The notes under the pieces were generated by a model, which saw only the letters and a program-made list of their open reading frames with translations, ran no database searches and was not told the DNA's origin. 61,593 bases of DNA from Bacteroidales bacterium (GTDB taxonomy: Bacteria > Bacteroidota > Bacteroidia > Bacteroidales > P3), in the NCBI GenBank assembly GCA_017962665.1, contig JAGCUU010000030.1, positions 1 to 61,593 on the forward strand, read 5' to 3'. Shown piece by piece: positions 19,120 through 28,087 of the stretch; positions within the stretch are counted from its first letter, which is position 1; every line of letters starts with the position of its first letter. The translations under genes were made by a program, and so were the position numbers.

Positions 19120-19122
19120 TCT

Positions 19123-19782
19123 ATGGCATATGATTTCGACACTATAGCACGCACCTACGACCGTCTCAACCGTGTGATGACTTTCGGCCTCGACCGTCGC
19201 TGGCGGAAACATGCGGTGCGTAGGCTGCACGGCAATGTGTTGGATGTTGCCTGCGGCACAGGCGATATGGTTATGGAGTTGGCCAAGCAAGGTTGTCATG
19301 TGACTGGTGTTGATATCAGTGAGCAGATGCTGGAAATTGCCAAGCAAAAGACCGCGTCAGCCAACTATCAACTGTCAACTGTCAACTATCAACTTTGCAA
19401 CGCCGAAGCGTTGCCCTTCGCCGACGGCGAATTCGACGCCGTCACCTGCGCATTCGGGGTACGCAACTTTGTGCATCTGGAGCTGGGACTCTATGAGATG
19501 CTGCGGGTGATGAAGCCCGGAGGGACGATGGTGATACTCGAACTGGCCACTCCCGACAGTGTTATCATACGCCCCTTTTACAATCTCTATACCAAGCACA
19601 TCATCCCTTGGCTCGGTAACCGCATCGCCGGCAATCGTGATGCTTACACCTATCTCCCAGAAAGCATTGCCCACTTTCCCAAAGGCAAGGAGATGCTACG
19701 GATACTCGAAAATGTTGGCTTCAAAGCAAAACAAAAAAAAATCTTCTTCGGCGTCTGTCGCATGTATCTGTCAATTAAGTAA
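19123..19782 (+). CDS. ubiE: demethylmenaquinone methyltransferase
   Basis: A 219-residue class I SAM-dependent methyltransferase for the final C-methylation of menaquinone. FDTIARTYDRLNRVMTFGLD is the UbiE/MenG signature, VACGTGDM the SAM loop, and DISEQML the acidic strand; ALPFADGEFDAVTCAFGVRN and RVMKPGG follow. Residues 80-92 (ANYQLSTVNYQLC) are encoded by a TCAACT short-repeat array in place of the usual variable segment before the 'DAE.LPF' strand. The gene begins 3 bp after menA and is followed by a nitroreductase. Confidence 0.95.
   Translation: MAYDFDTIARTYDRLNRVMTFGLDRRWRKHAVRRLHGNVLDVACGTGDMVMELAKQGCHVTGVDISEQMLEIAKQKTASANYQLSTVNYQLCNAEALPFADGEFDAVTCAFGVRNFVHLELGLYEMLRVMKPGGTMVILELATPDSVIIRPFYNLYTKHIIPWLGNRIAGNRDAYTYLPESIAHFPKGKEMLRILENVGFKAKQKKIFFGVCRMYLSIK
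19361..19395 (+). repeat. TCAACT-type short repeat inside ubiE
   Basis: Four to five units of (A/G)TCAACT(A/G)-like sequence, about 9-10 nt each, lie in frame within ubiE and encode NYQLSTVNYQL. The same core occurs downstream at 20529-20560 outside genes. Confidence 0.65.
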
Positions 19783-19830
19783 AGGTTTTTTCTAATAGAA
19801 CAAATCCATCATCCATCTTACATCATCCAC

Positions 19831-20463
19831 ATGGCCGATAATTACCTTGAAAACCGCTACAACGAAGTCTTTGGAACTAAAAAAGTTACAAAGCGCATAG
19901 GACACACCCTCGACGAACTGCTCCTGAAAAACCGCTCTACACGTGGTTATCACAAGCCTTATGTCGTCACCTCCGACCAGCTTACACAGATTGTTGCCGT
20001 CAACACCCGCATCGGGTCTGGCTGCAACCGTCAAGTGCTGCGGTTCAAGCTTGTAACCAAAGACACTGGTTCAGAGAAAGTCTTGGCAAATATCAAGATG
20101 GGTGCCGCCCTGCCGGAACTACACCTGCCTTTCGAAGGTACAGAACCTGAAGCATTCATCATTGTTTGCTCCACTGTTGGAGACGACAAACTTGCCCTCA
20201 TCGACCTCGGCATGTCTTTGGAGGCTATGTCGCTTCGTGCCGTCGAGATGGGGCTCAACACCCTTATCGTCGGTGCCTTCAACAAAGCCAACATCAAAGA
20301 TGCCTTCAGTCTTGCTTACGACCCTCTTGCGGTGCTCTGTGTCGGCAAGGGAGCCGAGAAGTTCCAGCTCGTTCCTATACATGAAAAAGAGAGCCACGCT
20401 TACTATCGTAAAGATGGCTCCCATTTCGTTCCCAAAGTTGTCCTTGAGGATTTGGTTATTTAA
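19831..20463 (+). CDS. nitroreductase-family protein
   Basis: A 210-residue FMN-dependent nitroreductase-like oxidoreductase. LLLKNRSTRGYHKPYVVTSDQL is the N-terminal 'RRSxRxF' flavin-binding region, and SLEAMSLRAVEMGLNTLIVGAF with later PLAVLCVGKG are the helix and strand typical of the fold. The segment ASNTRIGSGCNRQVLRF-like (VNTRIGSGCNRQVLR) replaces the usual 'APSxxNxQPW' loop. Native substrates are unknown. It lies 48 bp after ubiE on the same strand and is convergent with hisS. Confidence 0.88.
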   Translation: MADNYLENRYNEVFGTKKVTKRIGHTLDELLLKNRSTRGYHKPYVVTSDQLTQIVAVNTRIGSGCNRQVLRFKLVTKDTGSEKVLANIKMGAALPELHLPFEGTEPEAFIIVCSTVGDDKLALIDLGMSLEAMSLRAVEMGLNTLIVGAFNKANIKDAFSLAYDPLAVLCVGKGAEKFQLVPIHEKESHAYYRKDGSHFVPKVVLEDLVI

Positions 20464-20528
20464 AGGAATTTTTTAACAATTCGTTAGATTTGTTGGATTC
20501 GTGTTCGAGAAAGAACTTCTCGTGAAAA

Positions 20529-20560
20529 AAACTGTCAACTGTCAATTATCAATTTTCACG
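20529..20560 (+). repeat. TCAACT/TCAATT-type short repeat at the hisS 3' end
   Basis: AACTGTCAACTGTCAATTATCAATTTTCACG. The array spans the hisS stop: on the minus strand it encodes the final VKIDN and the TGA codon. Confidence 0.65.
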
Positions 20561-21798
20561 ATTCTCGTATATCCATACTCTTCAAGTTTTTCAATCTGTG
20601 CTTTGATGTTCTTGGCACGTGGGCTGATAAGTACCCGCTTGCCTTCGTCGCGAAGTTTGTTCACCTCCACGATTACTTCACGCACCCTTTCTGTGTTCAG
20701 GCCGGGTTTTAGCAAATAGGCGATGGATTCTCCTCCGCGCTCTATTTTGAAACCTCTGTCTTTGAGGATTGTCACGATACGCTCAAAACCTATGGAAAAA
20801 CCGCAGGCAGGAGCTGCTATTTTCCCGTCGCTGAACTTGCCTATCATTTCATCGTATCGTCCGCCTCCGGCAATGGAGAAAGAATAGTTCTTTTTGTCAA
20901 TCAACTCAATTTCAAAAATAGGACCTGTATAGTAACCCATTCCACGAACCAATGATGGATCGAAAACCACTTCTCCGCGACCTTCAACTATGGCTCTTAC
21001 ACAGGAAAGTATAGTGTCCATGTTATCAGCTATGGCACTGTCGATGCTGTCTTTTACATGTTTGCCTACAAAACCACCGCACATGTCGTATTCTGTGCCG
21101 TCGGCAAGCATTTTGCAGTATTTCGAGATACCATCTTTGTTGAGCTCCATCTTTCTTAAAAGCTCCTCAACGCCATCGACACCGATCTTGTCCATCTTGT
21201 CAAGCACAATGCAGATATCGTCGTATTTCCCGGAATCAAATCCACAAGCTGCAACCATTGCTTTCAATATGCGTCGGTCGTTTACACGGATTTTGAAATT
21301 GCCCATTCCAAGACGGTGTAGCATCTCTGCGGTGGCGGAAATGAGCTCTATCTCTGCAAGGTTGCTGCCGTCACCGATTATGTCGATGTCGCACTGTGTG
21401 AACTGGCGGAAACGTCCCTTCTGCGGCTTGTCGGCTCTGAATGAACTACCGATTTGCAAAGCCTTGAAAGGGTAGGGGAGTATGTTCATGTTGTTTACGT
21501 AGAAACGGCTGAGAGGCACGGTAAGGTCGTAGCGTAAACCGCTGTCACACAGTTCTTCCCCATTATCAGCTTCTTTGAGTTTCTCACCACGTTTCAATAT
21601 TTTGAAAATCAATGATTCATTCTCTCCTCCCTGCTTGTTGGTGAGATTTTCGATATGCTCAATAACGGGTGTCTCTATCAGCGAAAAGCCGAAGTTGCCG
21701 TAGGTCTCCTTTATTAGTCGTAACGCATATTCCCTTATTTCCATGTCTGAGGGAAGCTGCTCAGGCATTCCTTTTACAGGGGTCTTAATCATTGCCAT
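20542..21798 (-). CDS. hisS: histidine-tRNA ligase
   Basis: A 418-residue class II synthetase that charges tRNA-His. Motif 2 is SSFRADKPQKGRFRQFTQCDID, preceded by LRYDLTVPLSRF. The HisA motif is LVRGMGYYTGPIFE and the HisB motif is GGGRYDEMIGKF. The RGMGYYTG form, where RGLDYYTG is usual, and the short length compared with about 450 residues in typical Bacteroidota HisRS, suggest a distinct lineage, perhaps exchanged with Firmicutes (inference). The C-terminal anticodon-binding domain ends in VKIDN, supplied by a short tandem repeat. MAMIKTPVKGMPEQLP is a plausible start. It is convergent with the nitroreductase gene. Confidence 0.94.
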   Translation of the reverse strand: MAMIKTPVKGMPEQLPSDMEIREYALRLIKETYGNFGFSLIETPVIEHIENLTNKQGGENESLIFKILKRGEKLKEADNGEELCDSGLRYDLTVPLSRFYVNNMNILPYPFKALQIGSSFRADKPQKGRFRQFTQCDIDIIGDGSNLAEIELISATAEMLHRLGMGNFKIRVNDRRILKAMVAACGFDSGKYDDICIVLDKMDKIGVDGVEELLRKMELNKDGISKYCKMLADGTEYDMCGGFVGKHVKDSIDSAIADNMDTILSCVRAIVEGRGEVVFDPSLVRGMGYYTGPIFEIELIDKKNYSFSIAGGGRYDEMIGKFSDGKIAAPACGFSIGFERIVTILKDRGFKIERGGESIAYLLKPGLNTERVREVIVEVNKLRDEGKRVLISPRAKNIKAQIEKLEEYGYTRIVKIDN

Positions 21799-21826
21799 AT
21801 TGTCTAGTTTTTCTATTGTTTTAATG

Positions 21827-22204
21827 TCAGTATTTTTTCATTTCCATTTGGGCTTTCTCCATGGCTTCATGTGCCCATTTCATTCTCGTCATAGCCTTGT
21901 CACGTGCATCGTCAGCCCATCTCATTTGGGTTTTAGCTTTGTCAAAAGAGTTCTCTGCCCATGATGTGTACATCTTTGCTTTGTCGCTGTTGTTGTGCTT
22001 CATGTAGTACTCTGCCTCACGCAGATAGCTTTGCCCTTGCTTGGTGTAATACTCTGCCTCGCGCTGGTAGCTGTCAGCCCTTTTGTTGTAGTACTCTGCA
22101 TCACGCATATACTCTTTGGCTTTGTTCATATAATAACTGTCCTGCCCCAAGACGATGGCGCCGGGTAACAACAACATCAGTATAACAGCAAGTTTCTTTA
22201 ACAT
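21827..22204 (-). CDS. small exported repeat protein, helical
   Basis: A 125-residue protein with signal peptide MLKKLAVILMLLLPGAIVLGQ. The mature part is built from imperfect 14- to 21-residue repeats with an AEYYxK core: YMRDAEYYNKRADSYQ, REAEYYTKQGQSYL and REAEYYMKHNN, then a second series of WA-containing units (SWAENSFDKAKTQM, RWADDARDKAMTRM, KWAHEAMEKAQMEM). It has no Pro or Gly after residue 45, so a long amphipathic helix or coiled coil in the periplasm is likely. I know no family. It lies 28 bp upstream of hisS on the same strand. Confidence 0.7.
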   Translation of the reverse strand: MLKKLAVILMLLLPGAIVLGQDSYYMNKAKEYMRDAEYYNKRADSYQREAEYYTKQGQSYLREAEYYMKHNNSDKAKMYTSWAENSFDKAKTQMRWADDARDKAMTRMKWAHEAMEKAQMEMKKY

Positions 22205-22379
22205 ATCACTGGCGATTTCTTATTTCATGAGAACATATATAGGTTTATAAATAACGCAGCAAAGGGAAAAATAATCTGTAAGGGCGACTTTTTTTTTGTT
22301 ACAATATCAATCTTTTTGTTTTATAGTTCTGTAATAGAGTTATGTATGATGAGTTGCTTGTCGTTTTGAAAAAAAAGAG

Positions 22380-22387
22380 TACTTTTG
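22380..22387 (+). promoter_or_regulatory. -7 promoter element of the exported protein at 22480
   Basis: TACTTTTG followed by CAAAAC, matching TAnnTTTG, about 93 nt before the ATG. The leader contains a GTTTTTTTTTC tract. No gene was seen in 22205-22379. Confidence 0.5.
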
Positions 22388-22479
22388 CAAAACGGTTTTA
22401 GACAGAATATTGTAACGTTTTTTTTTCTTCTGCGAAACCTTGAAATAGTTTGATATTATATAATTATTTTATAATCAAT

Positions 22480-23208
22480 ATGAAAAAAACAATTCTCATT
22501 TTGGCAACGATTTGCCTGTTCTCGATTAATGCAAAGGCTCAAAGTTCATTTTCTTTCAACACTCGCGCATGGTCGACAAACTATTGGACTACTTTGATAT
22601 ATGATGCAGTACGCGGTACGACGATATACCTCATCTCCGATGGCGAAGACGATAGGATTACCATCAGCCGATTCGTTCCCGATGCAGATTTGGTGTTTCC
22701 TGTTGGAATAGAGAAGGCTGGCTTTGCGAATAACGACATCAAAGGGCCGTACCATCATGCTTTTAGCAATCCGTTTGGTAAAATAGGTGACTTCGGTTTG
22801 GGAGCGGATGTTTCCTGGCATCGCGCTCTTCTCGGTGTCTACGCCGGTGTCTATTTTAAAAGTCAGGAAATCTGCTTTGTCAACGATGGTCCAAACATTC
22901 GCAGCTATTACGTGCAACCACGTGCAGGTTTGATTGTCGGACGTAAATATTCGGTAGAGGCTGGTGTCTTCTACGATAAGGTGATAGGTTCAAGCGGTAG
23001 CTATACAGGAGTGAACAAGGATATGTTTGAAGATGGTTTGGGATTGGATTTCTCGTTGTCTTACGAAGCTACAGACCAGATTAATTACCTTGTCTCGTTT
23101 ATGATGCCGTTACATAATTTTTTCAATGAAAACTATGCCGGAGGTGACTTTGTGGGGATGAACCGCCGTGTTGGTTATATTATGTTGACACAGCGTATAC
23201 GTTTCTAA
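22480..23208 (+). CDS. exported protein, probable small outer-membrane barrel
   Basis: A 242-residue protein. The start at 22480 gives signal peptide MKKTILILATICLFSINAKAQ; the frame is open 10 codons further. The mature part alternates short aromatic strands with glycine turns (GDFGLGADVSWHRALLGVYAGVYF, AGLIVGRKYSVEAGVFYDKV, LGLDFSLSYEATDQINYLVSF) and ends in GYIMLTQRIRF, with the terminal Phe expected of an outer-membrane barrel. No family recognised. It is alone between promoter elements. Confidence 0.75.
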   Translation: MKKTILILATICLFSINAKAQSSFSFNTRAWSTNYWTTLIYDAVRGTTIYLISDGEDDRITISRFVPDADLVFPVGIEKAGFANNDIKGPYHHAFSNPFGKIGDFGLGADVSWHRALLGVYAGVYFKSQEICFVNDGPNIRSYYVQPRAGLIVGRKYSVEAGVFYDKVIGSSGSYTGVNKDMFEDGLGLDFSLSYEATDQINYLVSFMMPLHNFFNENYAGGDFVGMNRRVGYIMLTQRIRF

Positions 23209-23298
23209 AAAAGTTCCGGAATCTTTTCCGTTCTTGACGACTTGTACATCTCTCTATTTAAAGAATATATTTTTTTGCTATAGTATTCAATTATTTTG

Positions 23299-23306
23299 TA
23301 TTTTTG
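23299..23306 (+). promoter_or_regulatory. -7 promoter element of thrS-infC-rpmI-rplT
   Basis: TATTTTTG followed by CATTTTG, 121 nt before the thrS ATG. The leader carries an in-frame, stop-free hydrophobic stretch from an ATG at 23335. Confidence 0.6.
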
Positions 23307-23427
23307 CATTTTGCAATTACGTGCAAAAGAGGAGATGGTATTGCTGTATCTTCTTTTGTATGTGATTGTTACGGGTGCGTGTGGTGTGTGTGTAAACTAT
23401 GTTATTAATGCGAAAAAACAACAAGAA

Positions 23428-25359
23428 ATGATAAATATAACCTTTCCTGACGGTTCAGTCCGCCAATACGAAGCCGGTGTAACTCCTCTTGATGTGGCCA
23501 AAAGTATCAGCGAGGGGCTTGCACGCAACGTGCTTTCTGCTAAAGTAAACGGTAATGTTATTGAGCTATATCGCCCCATCAATGAAGATGCCACAGTGCA
23601 GCTCCTGACATGGAATGACGAAGAAGGAAAGCACACTTTCTGGCATACATCCGCTCACCTTTTGGCTACCGCCCTTCAGGAACTATATCCCGGCATCAAA
23701 TTTGGTATCGGACCTGCTATCGAGAACGGCTTCTACTATGATATTGACTTCGGCAAATATGAGGTCAGCAGCGAGGACTTTCCTAAGATCGAGAAAAAGA
23801 TGATGGAATTGGTCCAAGCCAAGACTCCAATCACACGCCGCGAGGTTTCAAAAGCCGAGGCACTCAAAGTCTTTGGCGATCGCGAAGAGGTATATAAAGT
23901 TGAACTTATCCAGGATCTTGAGGATGGAACCATCAGCTTTTACGACAGCGGCTGTTTCACCGATCTCTGCCGTGGCCCTCACCTGGTGGATTTTAGCCCC
24001 ATCAAGGCTATCAAACTTATCAATCTTGCTGGAGCTTATTGGCGTGGCGACGAACATCGTCCACAGTTGACCCGCGTTTACGCTATAACTTTCCCCAAGA
24101 AGAAAGAACTTGACGAGTATCTTGCTATGCTTGAGGAGGCAAAGAAACGTGACCACCGTAAACTTGGTAAGGAACTTGGCCTCTTTATGTTCAGTGACAC
24201 CGTAGGAAAGGGTCTTCCCATCTGGTTGCCCAAAGGAACGGAACTGCGTCTCCGTCTTCAGGCGTTCCTCTCAAAAATACAGAAACGCTATGGTTACAAG
24301 CAGGTGATGACTCCTCATATCGGTGGTAAGCAATTATATGTTACATCAGGCCACTGGGACCACTATGGTGCCGACAGCTTCCGTCCAATCACAACTCCGG
24401 AAGAGGGCGAGGAGTATCTGCTCAAGCCAATGAATTGCCCGCACCACTGTATGATTTTCAAGAACGAGCCACACTCATATAAGGATCTTCCTCTTCGTAT
24501 TGCCGAATTTGGTACAGTGTACCGTTACGAACAGAGCGGAGAGCTCCACGGTCTTACCCGAGTCCGCTCCTTTACGCAGGACGACGCCCATATCTTCTGC
24601 CGCCCTGACCAGGTGAAAGAGGAATTTATCAAGGTGATGGAAATCATTGAGATTATCTTCAAGGCTCTCAGTTTTGAGAATTTTGAAGCTCAGATTTCTC
24701 TTCGCGACCCCAATGACCATACCAAGTATGTTGGCAGTGATGAAAACTGGGCAAAGGCAGAGGCTTCCATCGTCGAGGCCTGCAAGGAGAAAAATCTCCC
24801 TGCCAAGGTTGAATATGGCGAGGCTGCATTCTATGGCCCCAAACTCGATTTTATGGTGAAGGACGCCATCGGACGTCGTTGGCAGCTGGGTACTATTCAG
24901 GTGGATTACAACTTGCCGGAGCGCTTTGAACTTGAATATATTGGAAGCGACAACCAGAAGCATCGTCCGGTGATGATACACCGCGCCCCGTTCGGTTCTA
25001 TGGAACGTTTCTGTGCTGTGCTTATTGAGCACACCGGCGGAAAATTCCCGCTATGGCTCACTCCGGAACAGTTTATCATCCTGCCGGTTAGCGAAAAGTA
25101 TGTCGACGATGCTCGCAAGATGCTTGCAACCCTTGAGGATATGGACCTTCGCGGTATCATTGACGAACGCAGTGAGAAAATCGGTCGCAAAATACGCGAT
25201 GCTGAACTGGGTAAGTATCCCTTCATGCTCATCCTTGGCGAGAAAGAGGTGGGCGAGGGTACCATCTCGGTACGCCGTCAGGGTGCCGGCGACCTTGGAA
25301 GTATGACTCCCGAGGCTTTTGCGGCACTTATCAATGAAGAAATATCTAAAGTACTCTGA
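23428..25359 (+). CDS. thrS: threonine-tRNA ligase
   Basis: A 643-residue class II synthetase from the ATG at 23428. The order is TGS domain ([23 protein letters not shown]), editing domain ([22 protein letters not shown]) and catalytic core ([42 protein letters not shown]), then the anticodon-binding domain. Zn ligands are the Cys of MNCPHH, a His in the middle and the His of MIHRAPFGS. The frame is open upstream to 23296 and would add a hydrophobic segment ([14 protein letters not shown]); MINITFPDG is the family N terminus, so the shorter form is preferred. It heads the conserved thrS-infC-rpmI-rplT cluster. Confidence 0.96.
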   Translation: MINITFPDGSVRQYEAGVTPLDVAKSISEGLARNVLSAKVNGNVIELYRPINEDATVQLLTWNDEEGKHTFWHTSAHLLATALQELYPGIKFGIGPAIENGFYYDIDFGKYEVSSEDFPKIEKKMMELVQAKTPITRREVSKAEALKVFGDREEVYKVELIQDLEDGTISFYDSGCFTDLCRGPHLVDFSPIKAIKLINLAGAYWRGDEHRPQLTRVYAITFPKKKELDEYLAMLEEAKKRDHRKLGKELGLFMFSDTVGKGLPIWLPKGTELRLRLQAFLSKIQKRYGYKQVMTPHIGGKQLYVTSGHWDHYGADSFRPITTPEEGEEYLLKPMNCPHHCMIFKNEPHSYKDLPLRIAEFGTVYRYEQSGELHGLTRVRSFTQDDAHIFCRPDQVKEEFIKVMEIIEIIFKALSFENFEAQISLRDPNDHTKYVGSDENWAKAEASIVEACKEKNLPAKVEYGEAAFYGPKLDFMVKDAIGRRWQLGTIQVDYNLPERFELEYIGSDNQKHRPVMIHRAPFGSMERFCAVLIEHTGGKFPLWLTPEQFIILPVSEKYVDDARKMLATLEDMDLRGIIDERSEKIGRKIRDAELGKYPFMLILGEKEVGEGTISVRRQGAGDLGSMTPEAFAALINEEISKVL

Positions 25360-25393
25360 TAATTAAAAATAGTATTAATTTAAATCTAATTTT

Positions 25394-25960
25394 TTGGCAG
25401 CACCATTAAACAACCAGCCTAACAGGGGTCAGAACAATCGCGGCCCCGCCAGGAAAGAACCTGACCATCGTATTAACGACCGCATCATGGCTCCCGTAGT
25501 ACGTGTCGTTGGCGAGGGCATGGAACCAACTATCATGGACATTCGCGACGCATTGCGACTTGCCTACGATCAGGGTCTTGACCTTGTCGAGATTTCTCCA
25601 AACGCACAGCCACCTGTGTGCAAAATCATCGACTATCAGAAGTTCAACTACGAACTTAAGAAGAAACAGAAGGAGATGAAGTCAAAGTCAAGTAAGGTGG
25701 TTATCAAGGAGATCCGTCTTAGCCCACAGACTGACGACCATGACTTTGAATTTAAGCTTAACCATGCAATACGTTTCTTGAAAGAGGGTAACAAGGTCAA
25801 AGTTGACATCTTCTTCAAAGGCCGATCCATCCTCTATAAAGAACAAGGCGAAGCCCAATTGTTGAAGTTCGCTGAAGCTCTTCTTGAGTATGGCAAGCCG
25901 GAGCAGATGCCGAAACTTGAGGGCAAACGTATGCTTATGCTTATAGCACCCAAAAAGTAA
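25394..25960 (+). CDS. infC: translation initiation factor IF-3
   Basis: A 188-residue IF-3, which binds the 30S subunit and enforces correct start codon and initiator tRNA choice. The N-terminal domain shows [44 protein letters not shown]; the linker is Lys-rich, and the C-terminal domain has [23 protein letters not shown] and [13 protein letters not shown]. The best start is TTG at 25394, with no in-frame ATG before MAPVVRVVG. Rare start codons in infC allow autoregulation in other bacteria. It is 34 bp after thrS. Confidence 0.95.
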   Translation: MAAPLNNQPNRGQNNRGPARKEPDHRINDRIMAPVVRVVGEGMEPTIMDIRDALRLAYDQGLDLVEISPNAQPPVCKIIDYQKFNYELKKKQKEMKSKSSKVVIKEIRLSPQTDDHDFEFKLNHAIRFLKEGNKVKVDIFFKGRSILYKEQGEAQLLKFAEALLEYGKPEQMPKLEGKRMLMLIAPKK

Positions 25961-26008
25961 ACACTTTTATCTATCATACTTTTAAACCAATAAAAAAACA
26001 GTAAAGTA

Positions 26009-26212
26009 ATGCCTACATTAAAGACAAAATCAAGTGCCAAAAAGCGTTTTGCTTTCACCGGCACTGGTAAAATCAAAAGGAAGCATGCCTATCATAGTCA
26101 TATTCTGACTAAGAAGGAAACAACGCAGAAACGCAACCTCGACCACACCACTATTGTTAGCCGTGACGACGAGAAGCGTGTAAAACGTATGCTTTTAAAC
26201 AGCGGAATGTAA
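26009..26212 (+). CDS. rpmI: 50S ribosomal protein L35
   Basis: A 67-residue basic protein, [23 protein letters not shown], matching bL35 (usually 64-66 residues), then [14 protein letters not shown] and the C-terminal KRVKRML. It is in the canonical infC-rpmI-rplT order, 48 bp after infC. Confidence 0.97.
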   Translation: MPTLKTKSSAKKRFAFTGTGKIKRKHAYHSHILTKKETTQKRNLDHTTIVSRDDEKRVKRMLLNSGM

Positions 26213-26317
26213 TTTTTCCGCCAAGGAGTAATTAACCATTATTTACAGCACAAAAGAGCGGAAAAACATCATTCAAACTTGCTTTTCCGACGCTGAAATG
26301 AAAAAAAATTAAGATTT

Positions 26318-26662
26318 ATGCCAAGATCAGTAAACGCTGTTGCTTCAAGAGCACGCAGAAAAAAAATCCTCAACCGTACCAAGGGCTATTGGGGTAGAGG
26401 TAAAAACGTTTGGACAGTAGCCAAAAACAAATGGGAAAAAGGTCAGACATACGCCTATCGTGACCGTAAAAACAAGAAGAGAGAGTTCCGCGCATTGTGG
26501 ATTAACCGTATCAATGCCGGTTGCCGTATCAACGGTATCTCCTATTCTGTTTTCATGGGTCAGCTTCATAAGAACAACATCGAACTCAACCGCAAGGTTT
26601 TGGCCGACCTGGCTATGAATAACCCTGAGGCTTTCGCCGCTGTTGTTAATATGGTAAAGTAG
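26318..26662 (+). CDS. rplT: 50S ribosomal protein L20
   Basis: A 114-residue bL20, [31 protein letters not shown] onward split as [18 protein letters not shown] and [14 protein letters not shown], ending FAAVVNMVK. bL20 binds 23S rRNA early in 50S assembly. The 105-bp gap after rpmI is longer than others in the cluster and contains complementary TTTTCCG/CGGAAAA segments (26214-26220 and 26260-26266), which may be a leader for bL20 feedback control (inference). Confidence 0.97.
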   Translation: MPRSVNAVASRARRKKILNRTKGYWGRGKNVWTVAKNKWEKGQTYAYRDRKNKKREFRALWINRINAGCRINGISYSVFMGQLHKNNIELNRKVLADLAMNNPEAFAAVVNMVK

Positions 26663-26695
26663 TGAACCTGTATAACCTGTAAAAAATATTTAGTC

Positions 26696-27049
26696 ATGGG
26701 AAAAACAGAAATAATGCAATATGTAGAGAATTTGGCAGAACGCAAAGCGTTCCCCGAATTCAAGGCCGGAGACACCATCACTGTCCATTATAAAATCAAA
26801 GAAGGAAACAAAGAGCGTATCCAGAATTTCCAGGGTGTCGTTCTTCAGCGTTCCGGAAGTGGATCTACTGAAACCTTTACTGTACGTAAGGTTACCAACG
26901 GCGTCGGTGTGGAAAGAATTTTCCCCTTCGCTTCACCTTTTATCGAGCAAATCGATGTCAATAAGCGTGGAGCCGTCCGTAGAGCTAGAATTTTCTATCT
27001 CCGCGACCTTACCGGTAAGAAAGCTCGTATTAAAGAGAAAAGACACTAG
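26696..27049 (+). CDS. rplS: 50S ribosomal protein L19
   Basis: A 117-residue bL19 at the 30S-50S interface. Visible family features are [56 protein letters not shown] and [20 protein letters not shown]. It follows rplT by 33 bp and may be co-transcribed with it. A shared hairpin separates it from the convergent PurL-like gene. Confidence 0.97.
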   Translation: MGKTEIMQYVENLAERKAFPEFKAGDTITVHYKIKEGNKERIQNFQGVVLQRSGSGSTETFTVRKVTNGVGVERIFPFASPFIEQIDVNKRGAVRRARIFYLRDLTGKKARIKEKRH

Positions 27050-27073
27050 TCCGATCTTTGATAGATATAAGTG

Positions 27074-27113
27074 TAAAAAAAGCGACAACCTTCATGGTCT
27101 GCCGCTTTTTTTG
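27074..27113. terminator. bidirectional terminator between rplS and the PurL-like gene
   Basis: AAAAAAAGCG...CGCTTTTTTT arms flank an imperfect inner stem around TTCATGG. The T tract faces rplS read-through and the A tract serves the opposite strand; it overlaps the last codons of the PurL-like gene. Confidence 0.6.
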
Positions 27114-27916
27114 TAGCGTTCGAAACTTCCGAAGTCCATGTCGTCAACGAGTATACGCCCTTTAGTGACACGGCCTAAAAAACAACAGTTCACACGAGCC
27201 TCGGTAAGCTTGAGCAGGAAGTAGTCCTCCTTTGGCTCATCCATTGTCACCAGAAAACGCACACCTTCCTCTCCGAAAAGGAATGCGTCAAGCCGCACCT
27301 CGCGACAGGTCAGTATGTCGAAACCCAGTTTTGATGCTGCTGCACATCTCACCAGCGTCCCAAAGAGTCCTCCCCGTCCTACACGGCATAGGCTGAAGAT
27401 TGATTCATTGTCAATCAATGCACCCAAAATAAGTTCCAGATATTCACAGGCCTCTGTGTCGTCCATGGGCCGCACAGCATCCTTTACTAAATGCAGGTAC
27501 TGTCTGCCATATTCTGAATTGACAAATAGCCCCGACACGTCACCGACCATGTATATTGCATCGCCGCGATGCTTGAAGACCTCTCTGTCGCCAATGTCAA
27601 TGCTGACGTTCATCTCTGTGTCGTGCAGATACTTTGCTATGGCTATGCAGTCCTTGACTCTCGGTTCGCGCACATCTTTGCCCAGCGGCTCGGCGTCGCT
27701 GTCAATATAGTCATGTCGCTCAGCGCTGTGTGGCTGCCCTCGGAGCCACGAGAGCAATCCCTGTTGCGTACCTTGTGAATGCCACATGGCGAGTAGCGTA
27801 CCAAGTTCGTCCACCGTAGGAAATCTGCCTACAATGGTCTGAATCTCCTCGTATGCGGGACGGCTTATTCCCATAGCCTCAAGGATTTCTTCGGTCACTA
27901 TCTCGCTATTGTTCAT
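27092..27916 (-). CDS. PurL-like (FGAM synthase-related) protein, probably non-catalytic
   Basis: A 274-residue protein that appears to be a reduced paralogue of phosphoribosylformylglycinamidine synthase. The N terminus (MGISRPAYEEIQTIVGRFPT then VDELGTLLAMW) aligns by eye with the PurL start 'GLT..EYE.I...LGR.PT..ELG.FS.MW', but the catalytic SEHCSYK that follows is replaced by HSQGTQQG. The centre (VGRGGLFGTLVRCAAASKLGFDI) resembles the 'SDGGL...A..A....G.DI' helix of AIR synthase C-terminal domains, and LFGEEGVRFLVTMDEPKED with FLGRVTKGRILVDD resembles its strand pattern. The large ATP-binding part is missing. PurL itself is normally 740-1300 residues. Function unknown; it may bind a nucleotide or be regulatory (inference). 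Confidence 0.6.
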   Translation of the reverse strand: MNNSEIVTEEILEAMGISRPAYEEIQTIVGRFPTVDELGTLLAMWHSQGTQQGLLSWLRGQPHSAERHDYIDSDAEPLGKDVREPRVKDCIAIAKYLHDTEMNVSIDIGDREVFKHRGDAIYMVGDVSGLFVNSEYGRQYLHLVKDAVRPMDDTEACEYLELILGALIDNESIFSLCRVGRGGLFGTLVRCAAASKLGFDILTCREVRLDAFLFGEEGVRFLVTMDEPKEDYFLLKLTEARVNCCFLGRVTKGRILVDDMDFGSFERYKKSGRP

Positions 27917-28087
27917 GTGGTTCTGATAAAAATAGAATTACATTATTAAATGCAAAGTTAATGATTGTTTTTGATTGAAGCAATAGATAATAATGCAATA
28001 TTTTACAAAAACTAAACATCTATTACAATAAACAAAATAATAAGTCGTTAATAGTTTTTATAATGAAATACACCGCTATATAACAGA

